A DNA stretch of 64,000 nucleotides from Loripinus fragilis. Lineage: Eukaryota > Mollusca > Bivalvia > Lucinida > Lucinidae. This document shows, piece after piece, positions 43,701 through 58,700 of the stretch. Position numbers and translations under genes: made by a program. The first letter of the stretch is position 1. The number at the start of each line of letters is the position of its first letter. The notes under the pieces were generated by a model. That model ran no database searches, was not told the origin of the DNA, and was given only the letters and a program-made list of their open reading frames with translations. The stretch lies in contig OZ026516.1 of the NCBI GenBank assembly GCA_964019695.1, forward strand, positions 77,579,018 through 77,643,017, read 5' to 3'.

Positions 43701-46700
43701 TGTGCTTCATTTTGAGTTTGAGATTGAACTCAAGTTTTATAACCTCCAGGCTAGATTTGAATGATTGAGAAACTTTGTTATTAGTTTCACTAAAGTTATT
43801 CTACTGTTTTGTTTCAGACTGAGTACAATACAGTAACGTACAGCATTAGCTCAACTGATCCTACTATCATCCAGTACTTCCAGGTGTTGAAGAATGTTAA
43901 TACTAACACAGGGGACATCTCCCTTCGCAGACATTTACGTGATGAAACAGCAACAAGATACACCGTTAGTAATTTATTCCACTTAATTCCCACTAATCAT
44001 ATAAAAGTGGGACACCATTGCTCTGCCAACAAAAATTACATTTAACCCTTAAAGCGCCAAGAAAAAAATGCATTTGAAAATGTCATCTGCTGAAGTCATC
44101 TGCTGCAAAAAAATTGCCTAGCATTACTGATGAATTAAGTATAGAAGCAAACAGGGTGGACCCAGAACAGATAGGAGCCGTCTGATCTGGGTCCACACTG
44201 TTTGCCATAGAGGCTTCTTAAACATTTCAGCAGAGGAGAAAAGCAGACGACTTTTTTTGCGAATGGCGCATTAAGGGTTAAATTACATTTCTCTGGTGGA
44301 CCAATAGTGGCCTGAGACCATGTGCTGGCTAGGCTAGTACTGACTTCAACATTTGGCATTGTTGTGTCACTTTTTTTCGTTTCATGCACATTGACTTCCA
44401 TTACACGGGGCTTGATATTTGCAAGCAGACAAGGTGCACATTTCTTGTTAATTGCTTCCAGGCAATGTGGATAAGTATAACTTTATGTTACATTTCTGAA
44501 GCTATTAATTTTTGAGAGATGTAAAAGCGATAATTTCCTTAGAGGAGATAAAATTTTTGGAATGTTGTAACCCACCAAGTCACACGTAATTGTGAACAAA
44601 TGATGTATTAGTCTTTCCAAAATATAAAGTCACTTTGACATCGAAAATATACATAGATCAAAATACAGGAAAATTTCCCAAAAGATTTGCAAATTAAGTA
44701 TACAAACAGGTACAAGTTTCTTCACCGGCCTAAGGTACCATTTCAAGCTGCACTAAATATCTGTGCATGCATGTTTGTAAAGTGACTTTAAATAAATTAT
44801 GCAATGTATGTAAGTACCAGAATTTCATGTGTTTGCTCATTTAATGAATAACATATGACCATGCGTGTAACACTTGAACATACATGTAACACTTGAACAT
44901 GTAACACTTGTACATACTTGTAACACTCAACGTACAGTTAACACTTACACATACACCTAACACTTAAACATACTCCTAACTCTTGAACATATATGTAACA
45001 TTTGAACATACACCTAAGACTTGAGTCAGTAACGTGTCTGGCAACAGATACTAGTCTGACTACAGATCCAGGGGTCGGGAGTTCGATCCCGGCCCGGTCC
45101 CATACTTTTGTGAAGATTGATCATGAAATAATTTCTACGGTCATTCTCCTCCCTTCCGCTAAATCATTCAAGAAGGGTTGTTGTCAGTTACAAGCGAAAG
45201 TATGTGCACGAAGTACTGGTTAACTGCTTGTTCAAGCTTGCCCAGGAAAAAAGTGTGGTTAGGTGAACTGACCGTCCCGCCATGACCATAGTTGTTGACT
45301 TGGGAAGTAAAGCAACAAAACAAACAAAAACCTAAGACTTGAACATCTGAAGACAGATAAGGGTTGGTTGTGTGACATCATTAAAGATAGGGGTAACTTG
45401 TACTAGTGAGCGTTAAATATAGCACTAGATCTGAAGACAGATAAGAATTGGTTGTGTGACATCATTAAAGATAGGGGTAACTTGTACTAGTGAGAGTTAA
45501 TTATAACACTAGATCTGAAGACAGGTATGGAGTAATTGTATGACATCATTAAAGATAGGGGTAGCTTGTACTAGTGAGCGTTAATTGTAGCACTAGATCT
45601 GAAGACAGATAAGGGTAGGTTTAGTGACATCATTAAAGATAGGGGTAGCTTGTACTAGTGAGAATTAATTATAGCACTAGATCTGAAGACAGATAAGTGT
45701 TGGTTGTGTGACCTCATTAAAGATAGGGGTAGCTTGTACTAGTGAGCGTTAATTATAGCACTAGATCTGAAGCCAGATAAGAGTAAGTTGTGTGACATCA
45801 TTAAAAAATAGGGATAGCTTGTACTAGTGAGAGAGTTAATTATAGCACTAGATCTGAAGCCAGATAAGGGTAGGTTGTGTGACATCATTAAAGATAGGGG
45901 TAACTTGTACTAGTGAAAGTTAATTACAGCACTAGATCTGAAGACAGATAAGGGTAGGTTTAGTGACATCATTGAAGATAGGGGTAGCTTGTACTAGTGA
46001 GAGTTAATTATAGCACTAAATCTGAAGACAGATAAGGGTTGGTTGTGTGACATCATTAAAGACAGGGGTAGCTTGTACTAGTGAGAGTTAATTATAGCAC
46101 TAGATATGAAGACAGATAAGGGTAAGTTTAGTGACATCATTAAAGATAGGGGTAGCTTGTACTAGTGAGAAATAATTATAGCACTAGTTCTGAAGACAGA
46201 TAAGGGTAGGTTTAGTGACATCATTGAAGATAGGGGTAGCTTGTACTATTGAGAGTTAATTATAGCACTAGATCTGAGGCCAGATATGGGTTGGTTGTGT
46301 GACCTCATTAAAGATAGGGGTAGCTTGTACTAGTGATAGTTAATTATAGCACTAGATCTGAAGACAGATTAGGGTTGGTTGTGTGACATTAAAGATAGGG
46401 GTAGCTTGTACTAGTGAGAGTTAATTATAGCACTAGATCTGAAGACAGATTAGGGTTGGTTGTGTGACATTAAAGATAGGGGTAGCTTGTACTAGTGAGA
46501 GTTAATTATAGCACTAGATCTGAAGACAGATAAGGGTTGGTTTAGTGACATCATTAAAGATAGGGGAAGCCTGTACTTGTGAGAGTTAATTATAGCACAA
46601 GATCTGAAGCTAGATAAGGGTAGGTTGTGTGACATCATTAAAGATAGGGGTAGCTTGTTCTAGTGAGGGTTAATTATAGCACTAGATCTGTCAACAGGTA

Positions 46701-49700
46701 TGGAGTGGTTGTATGACTTCATTAAAGATTGGAGTAACTTGTACTAGTGAGAGTTAATTATAGCACTAGACCTGAAGACAGATAAGGGTAAGTTGTGTGA
46801 CATCATTTTAGATAAGGGTAGCTTGTACTAGTGAAAGTTAATTACAGCACTAGATCTGAGGACAGATAAGGGTTGGTTGTATGACATCATTAAAGATAGG
46901 GGTAGCTAGTACTAGTGAGAGTTTATTATAGCACTAGATCTTATGCCAGATATGGGTTGGTTGTGTGACCTCATTAAAGATAGGGGTAGCTTGTACTAGT
47001 GAGAGTTAATTATAGCACTAGATCTGAAGCCAGATAAGGGTGAATTATGTGACATCATTGAAGATAGGGGTAGCTTGTACTAGTGAGAGTTAATTATAGC
47101 ACTAAATCTGAAGACAGATAAGGGTTGGTTGTGTGACAACATTAAAGACAGGGGTAGCTTGTACTAGTGAGAGTTAATTTTAGCACTAGATATGAAGACA
47201 GATAAGGGTAGGTTTAGTGACATCATTAAAGATAGGGGTAGCTTGTACTAGTGAGAAATAATTATAGCACTAGTTCTGAAGACAGATAAGGGTAGGTTTA
47301 TTGACATCATTGAAGATAGAGGTAGCTTGTACTAGTGAGAAATAATTATAGCACTAGATCTGAAGACAGATAAGGGTAGGTTTATTGACATCATTGAAGA
47401 TAGAGGTAGCTTGTACTAGTGAGAAATAATTATAGCACTAGTTCTGAAGACAGATAAGGGTAGGTTTATTGACATCATTGAAGATAGAGGTAGCTTGTAC
47501 TAGTGAGAAATAATTATAGCACTAGTTCCGAAGACAGATAAGGGTAGGTTTAGTGACATCATTAAAGATAGGGGTAGCTTGTACTAGTGAGAAATAATTA
47601 TAGCACTAGATCTGAAGACAGATAAGGGTAGGTTGTGTGACATCATTAAAGATAGGGGTAACTTGTACTAGTGAAAGTTCATTATAGCACTAGATCTGAG
47701 GCCAGATATGGGTTGGTTGTGTGACCTCATTAAAGATAGGGGTAGCTTGTACTAGTGATAGTTAATTATAGCACTAGATCTGAAGACAGATAAGGGTTGG
47801 TTGTGTGACCTCATTAAAGATAGGGGTAGCTTGTACTAGTGAGAGTTAATTATAGCACTAGATCTGAAGACAGATAAGAGTAGGTTGTGTGACATCATTA
47901 AAGATAGGGGTAGCTTGTACTTGTGAGAGTTAATTAAAGCACTAGATCTGAAGACAGATAAGGGTAGGTTTAGTGACATCATTAAAGATAGGGGTAGCCT
48001 GTACTAGTGAGAGTTAATTAAAGCACTAGATATGAAGACCGATAAGAGAGCAGGTTGTGTGACATCATTAAAGATAGGGATAACTTGTACTAGTGAGAGT
48101 TAATTATAGCACTAGACCTGAAGCCAGATTAGGGTAGGTTTTGTGACATCATTAAAGATAGGGGTAACTTGTACTAGTGAGAGTTAATTATAGAACTAGA
48201 TCTGAAGACAGATATGGGTTGGTTGTGTGACATTATTAGAATTAGACAGTGGTAGCTTGTACCAGGGTAATTTAATAATAGCACTAAATCTGCAGATAAA
48301 TAAGGGTAGCTTATATCAGTGAGAGTTAATCAATACTCATTGTTTTGATTGAGAAATAAGAAAAATAGGTTTTTGTTATGCTCTCTTAACTGCCTTAGTG
48401 ATTAAAGCTGCATAGTCTGTAACTTTTGATCTTCTTATTTTAAAAATAATGTTTTTATTTTTCAAGAACACAGTAAAAATACCCAAAGTCAGGTAAACAC
48501 TTTACCATTTTCGTAAATCTTAACAAGTTATCACTATCAAAACAACTGCATTTATGTTAAAATTCAACAGTCTAGAATTATTGGAGGGACGCAAATAATT
48601 ACCAACAAGAGAAAAACACACCTATTTGATAAGAAAATTCACTTTTCCATGCAGTTTTCAGCTGTATTGAACATTTTTATTGTGAAAACATAGCTTAATT
48701 CTACTTTTACAAATGATTTAAGAAAAGAAAAATTTTCGAAAAATGTTCATAGTTACAGAGTATGCAGCTTTAAGCCATTGAATATTTACATTATTCTTCC
48801 AACAGTTTAATATTGAAGCCCGAGATGCAGGAGGAAGGACAGATGAATTCCAGTGTAGTTATGAAGTGATCAGAAACACACGTCAAGATCCTACATTTAA
48901 CAACTTGGTCTTTGTCACGACTATAAATGAAACCCATGATTTCGTCACTCCAGTTTTTGAGTTGGATGCTGCCGACCCAGATGCACAGGTAAATATATTA
49001 GGATGGAGTCCAACTCTATCACCTAACAACAAGTGATGTCAATCAAACCAGTTTACACCAACTTGAGATACCTGGATTGGCCAATATGGTAATTGATGAA
49101 CATGATCCCTTTGCTAATCTGTGAAGAGATGGGACAAAAACCTAGACAGAATCTCAAAATAGGAGTTAAACTGATGGAATATGTTGTGAAATAGAAAGTT
49201 ATATTTTGTGATATTTTTATGCTTAAAGAAAGTTTTAGAGGTGCTATGAGTAGAGACTGAAAAGCCGGCTGGTTGAACAATGGTAACACATTCCACAGGG
49301 AGAACTAGGCCGCTTCTAAGCATGTGCATCATAGGCTCGAAGTGGCCACAGTGCAGCGGATAAGTGCTATGCCTTGTAAACCAGTGGTTGCAGGTTTTGA
49401 GTTCTAATCTGCTTTTGATTTTCGGTTGAGCCTTTGGGTGCTCTCGTCATATAATACACACACATTAAACTCTCAAGACTAAAAGTTGTTTTTTTAAATG
49501 GAAAGGTCAAGTTGCTCCCAAGTTAGGAATCCATAAAAATACACAAAAAGTGAGTATGATCAGGAAATACCACAATCACACTCTGCCAACCAACCCATGG
49601 CACTGTGAGGAAGAGCCATAGAACATTTATAGTATTATAATATATCTGTAAGACAATAATAGCAAAGCAACAAGCTTTCTCTTCCTCTTCAAGATAATTG

Positions 49701-52700
49701 CAAAACTAGAATGAACACAAAGAATGCATAACTAACAAATACAAACACAGAACTACAACAAACAATAGGAAGTACTGTCCTGCCAACCAAGAGTGACAGT
49801 TACGCCATGTTTTGTTTACATAGATACCAGGGACTTATATTCGATAGATCACATGTGTATTAATCCTATCCACAGGATAGGATTAATACACAAGTGATCT
49901 ATCGATTCGCGTTTGCTCAGGTGGAGTGTACAAGTTAAAATTTTACTTAACATTTGTAAACAAAATATCACATCACTGTCACTCTTGGTTGGCACGATAG
50001 TACATTATACAATAGATCAGTATCAGCACTGTTGGTTATCTCTACATTGGAAAAAAATATTTGTTAAAGAGTTTAACATACTGGTTAACAGGTACTTTGG
50101 CAAACAGTGAAGACCCAGATAAAATGTAGCCTTAGCTGACATTTCATCAATGCTTGCACTGCTTGTTAAAGTATTTAACACTCTTCAGGAACAGAAATAC
50201 ATCATTTTATAGAAACTCTTGAAATACAAAAAGGGCTAATCCATACTTATTGTATCAATCTGTATACTATTATCCATTAGAATGAATGGGCCTTCAGAAA
50301 GGAGTTAAAGCACACCTTTCTGTGACTTTGAAGAATCTCCTCATTGAGACCCTGATCTCCTTCATTTTTATGTAACAAATCTCCCTCATGGTCATCATCA
50401 GGTTATCACATGTATGCTAACATAATTCTTCCCCTTTTCAGTTTCAGAATGAGTTTGGAATACTGACCTTTGAGATGTTGGCTGATGCTGATGCTATGAG
50501 GTACTTCCAAGTAAACCCGTCAACTGGCATAATCAACTTGAGAGAATCCATTTTGAATCTGGATACTATGCTTTACAAGGTAACTACTATTTAAAGGATG
50601 TGTGAAATTTCGCAGAAATATGTGCTGATGGCAGTGTGATCTGTTTGTACATGTATCCATTATCAAGTCAAACCAAGATGGAGCACTTAGCACATTTGTT
50701 AGCCAGTAGGAGTCCTACCTTATTTCATCTATGAAGCACACATGCTCCTATTAGCACACACTGGCTTCTAATGTCTCCCCTCTGGAAGGGTCGATAGACA
50801 TATTGTTTTCCCTTCCCTCTGGGCATCTGTCCATCACAAAATCGTGTCCTCTCTAATACTTGATAACCCTTAGAGATATTTCTACGAAACTTCATACAAT
50901 TGTAAAGCACATTCAGACTACCTGTCATGCACAAGAACCATAACTCTTCATGTTTATTTTTCAAATTATTACCCTTATAACATAATAAAATGCTATTTTT
51001 GTCTGCTCTGTAAGTTGAACACTGTTGAAGCTATTTGGTTGAAACTTCATAAAGTTCTAGAGCACAATGAGACAATGTGTCATGCACTGCTTTGGATATT
51101 TTTGTAGTTATTTCACTTTGATCATTTGCAATGCTATTTTGTTATTCCACTTGTAACATAACTTCATGCAATTTTTTGTCTGCTCTGTAAGTTGAACACT
51201 GTTAAAGCTATTTGTTTGAAACTTCTTACACTCTAGAGCACAATGAGACAATGTGTCTTACACAAGAACCATAACTCTGCTTTGAATATTTTTTGGAGTT
51301 TGCAATGCTATTTTGTGTCCGCTCTATAACTTGATAACCGTTAGAGGTATTTCAGCGAAACTTCATACATTTGTAAAGCACATTCAGACGACGTGTCATG
51401 CACAAGAACCACAACTTTTGCATGTATATGTATATTTCAAAATTATTCCCCTTGTAACATAACTAAATGCAATTTTGTGATTTTTTATTCCTAAAAGGGG
51501 GAGACATCTGTTTTTTGGTAGAAAAACGATTCTAGTTAATGGATTGTTTATACTATGTCATTTCTGATTTCCACTTATTGCAATGGTACATAATCATTGT
51601 TATAACAGAATATTGCATATAACACAGTGTCACACGCAATAAAAACCTATGAATTTCAACCATGACATTCCATGTTAAGAAGAAAGTAACATGTGGTTAT
51701 AAAATTAGGTTTAGCCACACTTAACGCACTTGCTTAGTGCCACTTAATTTTACGGCCGATCATTCTTTATTCACTTTTATATATGGCTGGGCACTGGGAG
51801 ACCATTACTAAAAAATTGACAAAATATAATGCAGTATTTTCTGTAAATCTGCTGAATATTTTGTTGAATTTATGATGTAATAATGATCAAACATTTTTCA
51901 AAGAATAAGCAATTGCCAGGTTCTTTTGGCAGACATTGAAAAACTTTCTCCTCCATTTTTAGCTGTGAGGTATTAGTATGCCAATGTAATGGTTTCCATT
52001 GTCCTTCTACATTCTCAAACATTTATATCTCTAAAGCTAGTATGTCAATTTTGATCAAATTTAATGTGAATCATTGTCAGGTAAGGGAAAAGGCCGGCTG
52101 ATTGGATTGGAACTCTGGTTGTCACGGCAACATATCGCTCCCATAGATTTAAAATGGGAAAATAATTGTAAAAATATTCTACTCTGAAACCATGAGATTT
52201 TGTTACTTATCTTATATACAATCACTGATGACTCAGATGAGCCTACACACACAAAGTAGGGATGTTAGGGAAGGTAGAGGCCAACTCTAGACCGGAGGCC
52301 CTTGATTTATGTCAGAACTTCTTTTCTGCTCAATATCTTCAGAACAAATGAAAAGATTTTGATCAAACTTGTTTATGCATTTATACTGACAAACTCTAGG
52401 TTGGGATTGTTACCTTTCATTTTTTTTAAGTTTGTATCAGAGTAATGGCCCTTGATTGACACCAGAATTTGTTTCCTCTCAATATCTTAAGAACAGATTG
52501 ACAGAATTTCACCAAATTTTATAATTCCATATGCATTCATATTGACAAGACCTAGACTGGAATTGTTACCTTTCATTTTTTGCTTATTTGTAATAGAGCT
52601 ATGGCCCTTGATTAATGTCAGAATTTTGTTTCTGATCAAATATTTAGAATAAATCGGACAGAATTTGACCCAATTTATATTTAAAAGACCTTGGTTGGGA

Positions 52701-55700
52701 TTGTTCCCTGCCATTTTTTGCAAATTTGTAACAGGGTTATGGCCCTTGATTGATGTTTTTTACATCATGAAAAGCCCTACAGTGGGGCTATAGTTAGATT
52801 CTCTGACAATTTTAGTTTATCATTAGATCAAAAATAGTTTCCAGATTTTCTGCTTATAGGATTAATCAAAATGGAATTCTGGTTAATTGCATTATATGTT
52901 GAAAATGATATATTCTCATACAACTTCAATGATATTAAATACACATTATCATAATAGTAGCTTGATCTGGCGTACTGTATCACGTCGAGTGGATGAGGTC
53001 ATACCATCGGATCACCAGAGATGCGTAGCGTTGAGGGTGATCCAATGGTATGGCCCCATCCACGAGACGTGATACTGTACGCCAGATCAAGTTACTATTA
53101 TGATTATGTGTTTATTATATGCCTTTTTCTGACATTCTGATTTTAAAACCTGTTTTGGTCTTTAATCCCGGAAAATTGCGGGAACGTTTGCCATAACGTT
53201 ACGTTTCTTGACGTCATGTCAATATGTTTTCCGTCTCTGGTTCCATGCTTGCAATTTACTTTACGTAACGTCGCCACAAAAGCAGGTAACCGGTGCTAGC
53301 CTCGTTTTAAAGGATAGTGATATGGATTCAGAAAACCTCAGTTCGTTGATCCGGCTTTCTGTATCAGATGGCCAGAAAACCGACATTTCTAAAGTCGTAT
53401 CAGTTATAGGTATATAATAACATTCGATATCATTGAAATGAACATTAATAATAGTTTGATCACATTCCACCCACCCCCTCAAAAATCCTTTTATTGGTAT
53501 ATAGAAAGTTATTTTTGTGAGAAAAAAAACAAACCCTGCCATTTTTTTAACAAAATGTAAATGTTGTTCCATTTTGTAGCATAAACTAATTTCTCTTTTG
53601 CTTACTTTCAGTTAACAGTAAGAGTCTATGATGGGGGAATACCACCCAGAGATAATACTGCTTACGTCACTGTAAATGTTAGAAGAAATTTCTTTGCACC
53701 TGTCATTCGTGGTGATGACATTATTGATATCACTATAATTGAAACCCGTTCATCTGGATCTACTATAGCTCAACTAGTCGCTGAGGATAGCGATAGAAGG
53801 GTAAGATTATAATTTCATCCTTGTTTGGAAGATCTGGTTTAGGGATTCATGATAAGTTGTGGATAAACGCAGCCTGCTTGGCATGTACAGTGATTAGCTG
53901 AAATTCGGAAGATTAGTATATATTGGGTAAAGCTATTTTTCTATACTAATAATAGGGAGCGCAGTGGCTCAGTGGTAGAGTGCTTGACTCAAGACCGAAG
54001 GGCCGCGGGTTCCAGCCTCACCGGCGTCACTGCGTTGTGTCCTTGAGCAAGAACATCCTAGCTTAGTACTGGTTCAACCCAGGAAGGCCCGTCCCTTTAT
54101 AACTGAAAGATTGTTGATGGGACGTTAAGAATCAAATCAAACAAACAAAAAAACTATACTAATAGCAAATATGAAATGTCAGATTTAGATTGTAACCAAA
54201 TATTGAATATGTCTGACAAGGCCATCGTAGTCGGTCCGGCAGGTCCAGCGAGCACCGGACCACTTTTTTGGCTGAGTATGCTTTCCGCCGTGTCCCTTTT
54301 TCTCAGTTCGGCTAATTTTTCTTTGGGCTTACCTCTGATTTTACATGTATTCAATCACTCGCTTATGGGCTGTGTTGAGAGAAAACATGAAGTAGCCGTA
54401 TCTACACAGTCTGATCAGCCCCTTTGTTGTTCTCTCTCTGAAAAGTATAATTGATAAACTTGATACACACAAAAAAAAAAACTTCAGCATTCTAGCTAAT
54501 TTCTGTAACTGAGCAGGTTGGTTTGAGTCTTGCATGGTTGGAAACCCTGAAGACTGGTTTTCTTGCGTTGAGGCCCATTTATAAAAGTCATGATAGTTTC
54601 TGTGATCCAGTTTTATTTCCATCATATTGACTATTTGTTTTTTTTCTAATTATTCTAAACCAAATAACATATCGGGCCACAAAGTATGTTTTTAAAAAAA
54701 CGTTTTGAATTTATATTTATACTGCTCAACAAAAGTTTAGCACGGATTTTAATACGATGTCCCACTTTGAATGAACATGAACCATTTTATTTAATGTAAT
54801 CAACATGTATGGGGATCTTGAAATTTACATTTTTTCGTGTCCGCCAGACAAAAAGTTATCTGGTTAGGCGTCAGTGGATCAACGTTAAATTTGATGTCAT
54901 GGGCATGCAAAGGATACAGGTCTACATCTGAAATTAAAAATTTTGATTTTAGAGTAAAGCCAAAGGTTCTTAATGATGAAAAACGCTAAAAACGTCAAAG
55001 TTTGATACCCGTTTATGCCACGCTTTACCGTTCCATTATGACGTTAAAATGGCATTTTTACACTTCTTGACTTTTCAGCGAACTGAATCAAGAGATCAAA
55101 TAATCTGTTTGATGTTAGATTGGCACAAGCACCAGGAACATGTCTGTAGTTTGTCCTTTGAAAACGTCTTCTTTAGATAGCGTCATCGCCTTAATTTAGC
55201 CTCAACTTCAGATTAACATCACTTTTTATGTTTTACCATGGGACAAAATTTTTATAAACTTACCTTTCCTTAAACTGTCTCTCTTTTGGCATCCTCTTAA
55301 ACACGAAACCCTTTCAATTAAGCATGCCTACACAGCGAAAACAGTATAGATATCACACAGTAAGCGTATAGTCCGTCATGGATAGAGTCCAATAGAAAAC
55401 AGGTGTAGCAGCTTAATACTATTATTCATTCATTCAAGTTCATTCAGAAAAAAATAACACTGCAGGTAAAACGATTGTACGGATTTACCAATAAATAATA
55501 TGATCATGGAATGTACAGCCTCGGTGGCTCAGTAGGTAGAGAGGCAACTGTAATAATATGCACGCGAGCAATGTTTAAAGTTATGGGTTTCCATTGTTTA
55601 GCATTTTCTAGGCTTATTGATATGCTCTATTTATTTTCATTTGTTTCCATTGTGTATTTTCTTATTCTAGATATTTTCTTATTTTGTGTATTTTTCTTTA

Positions 55701-58700
55701 TATTTTTTTAATATTTTATTTTTTCAATTTCTATATTTGAAAATCTTTTTTTTACGAAAAGAATTTTATTTCAATATATATATGATATAAAAAGTTCATA
55801 AAATAATACCAGCATAGTGAGATTTTGATTTTTATCGCAATACTGAGCATCAAAGGATCAGGTGAGCCTGCAGAAATACGCAAACTCACCAGAGCGTTTG
55901 CCACTCGCATACACAACTTACTGTGTGGCTGTAGATGAAGACTTATTTTAATTTTAATTATTGCATAAAAAACCGTGTTGCACGCTATAAACAGCCCCGA
56001 CAAAAACTCATGTATTAATCAGGCAGATGCACGGCTTTTGTACTTTACATATACGCATTCTAGGCCGTCACAAAAATTGATATCATCAACAGTAGCATGT
56101 AAAGAAATGAACGTAATTTAGTGACGTTAGGATGACGTAAGTCTTTGCTCTGAAACAAGGTTTTTCAAAACCTACGAATCCTTCATGCTTTTGAGCGCCA
56201 TTATAGTAATACAAAAATGAACCTTTTGAAGCGTTTTTCCAAGTGACAAAATGACTTTATGCAATGATAACGATCAAACATGGTTTTCTGATACACTAAC
56301 ATCTGCTAGACCCCTGGTGGGTCGTTAAAACCTTCGCTTTTCACTTTTTTCCTGTAAAGCCTGAAATATGGACATAAACCTTTTTGTTCAAAGGCGGATC
56401 CACGACTCCAGGAGAGGGTTATCAGATAAAGGATCATTGACACTTGCTATGGGTAAATGCCTATGGTTTTCAGTAAAACTAAAAGTTGGTCAATCGTCCC
56501 TTTCTTCACCTTGAAGCTACCCTGACCTGAGTACTTTATGGCTGTGAAATCCGTTTTCGATATCAAATGCTTCAAAGATGGAAAATTTGGGGTAGAACAA
56601 TCAGTTTTACATTAAGATATATAGAAATCCGAAAACATTTTTTAAAATATCTTTCCCCCCCCCGTGTGCCAGCAAAAGCTTTTGCATGTATATGTGTTAC
56701 CATATTTTACACATTGTATGGAAGTGGCATGCTGGCACAAGGGGGGGAAAGATGTTCAGTAGCCCAAAAACCCAGGGCCTGAGCCCATAAAATGCCTTTT
56801 CTACCAAGAAAGAAATTAATGATAGTAATGAAGTTCTATAGAACCAACCTCCTAAATTGCTTTGTATTATGCGCTAGTTTAATATAAAGTACTTAATTAT
56901 TAAAAGTAGAATTAGCAAGGTTTTATGCATTTTTTCATAAGAAAAAATCTCACTGTTATTAATTGACACATTATTTTGCAAACGTCCTGTACTTATCTAT
57001 TTGCATGCTAGGGAATAGTTCATGTTTTTTATTTTCGTCCGCTGACTTTCTTCAAAATTAAGTTTTTAAAATAAACCACCCAAGACCACCATCAGAGTGT
57101 CAAACAGTTTGGATCCAGATCAAGACCGACATTTTGTTTGTCTTCATCTGGGTTCAAACTGTTTGCAAAAGGCTATTGGCAGACGACAAAAGTATCCACT
57201 GGCATGCAAAGAGTTATAACAGGTAAATACTTTAGTGTTCAATATATTGTCTCATATAGGGATATACATGCATATGTATACCATAAATACTGGGACACTT
57301 TAAATACATTCAACATGCTATGACCTTTAAACAAAGCAAAAGTAATATTCAAAGGATCTAGTTTGTATCAGTTTTACTTTCCAATGCTGAATGGGACACT
57401 TTCATTCCTTCAAAAATATTTATTTCTTTTGTTGAGCTTTCAGTTTTGCATTATTTACGGTACATGTAGTCAAAAAAGTACAGGTTACTTCTAAATTATC
57501 TCCCCAAAAACATTTTATTACAAAACCTATTTTGTTTTTAAAACAATTTCATCAATTATCATGATTCGGTAATACTCTGCATATGGTATGTTTAGTAGAT
57601 ATCATCATGCCTACCAAATAAATCAAGAAAACGTGCAGAAATCACTTTTTAGTGCACTTTTTATTTTCATGAAATTTCAGACCCCCTCCCCTTTCTTCCC
57701 GCCATAACTCTCGAATGCGTAGAAATTTTGAAAATATTTTGCTAGCTGGCTCTTGCCATTAGATGCACCTATTGTGTTGATACTACATGCACCACACTAG
57801 AAGCTCAAAAGCAGCGTTCTGGGAATCAGAAAAATAGGCGTATAAGGTCCAAACCGTCAATGATCCTTATGGAAATGGGGGGGGGGGGGGGGGGTGGGGG
57901 GGGGGGGGGGGTAGGGTCCATTTGCAGATTATCTCTCAATTTTCTTGAATATCACTATAAAATGAAATAATCTGTTCCGAACCCCTTCTGGATCCGCCAT
58001 TGTTTGTTACAGCACTAGGTAATTCAAACTGCCCAATGAAGGAGTAAGAAAAAGAAAAAAAAAAAGAAAATAAAAACTCAGGGATTCGAACCCCCCCCCC
58101 CCCCAAACCCCCCCCTCAGAAAAAAATACAGATTCGAATATGTAATTATCGCTACTTAACCACTGGTCTGTGACACCCAATGATAGCTTTAATGCATTAG
58201 TAAAGATATAACTACCAATATCCTCGTTTGTTTACCTGTCTAAATGCGGGATTACCTTTTATTGACAATAGACCTCTCCGATTACAGTTATAATTAGTGA
58301 CGTCACTGTACTCTTATTATTTTAGGCCTCTACTGTTTTTGACTTGTAAACCTCATTATAACAACTACGTTAGTTGTTTTCATGACTCAACTTTTACTAC
58401 TTATGCTCAATGGAGAAGACCTTTGTCTTTTTTCAGAATGGCCTATTCGATCAAGCTGTAAAACAAGAGACTTTATAAACCAATGCTGCATCAATTTTGT
58501 ATTGCCATTAATGGAGTTGAAACATGTTTTTTGATCCCTCTCTTGTTTAAAGCAACGAACGACGCAGTAGAAATCCAATTAAAGTACACCAATTGCTTCC
58601 TCAACTTTATCACATACCAAACCGTGATTTCTGCAGATATTTTATAACTTTAAACCATTTTGCTCAAGTAAAAAATAATTTTTATTTATCCGTGCTAAAC

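Noticed and set aside
53208..53417. 69-codon ORF just before exon T (L-S-S-L-I-R-L-S-V-S-D-G)
   Set aside because: The text faintly resembles a cadherin strand but lacks acceptor and donor in frame. Exon T at 53612 already supplies this part of the repeat.
53952..54040. Possible tRNA gene (A and B boxes present); likewise at 29005, 34985 and 42175
   Set aside because: These heads continue into SINE bodies with A/C-rich tails and target-site duplications, and the cloverleaf is imperfect.
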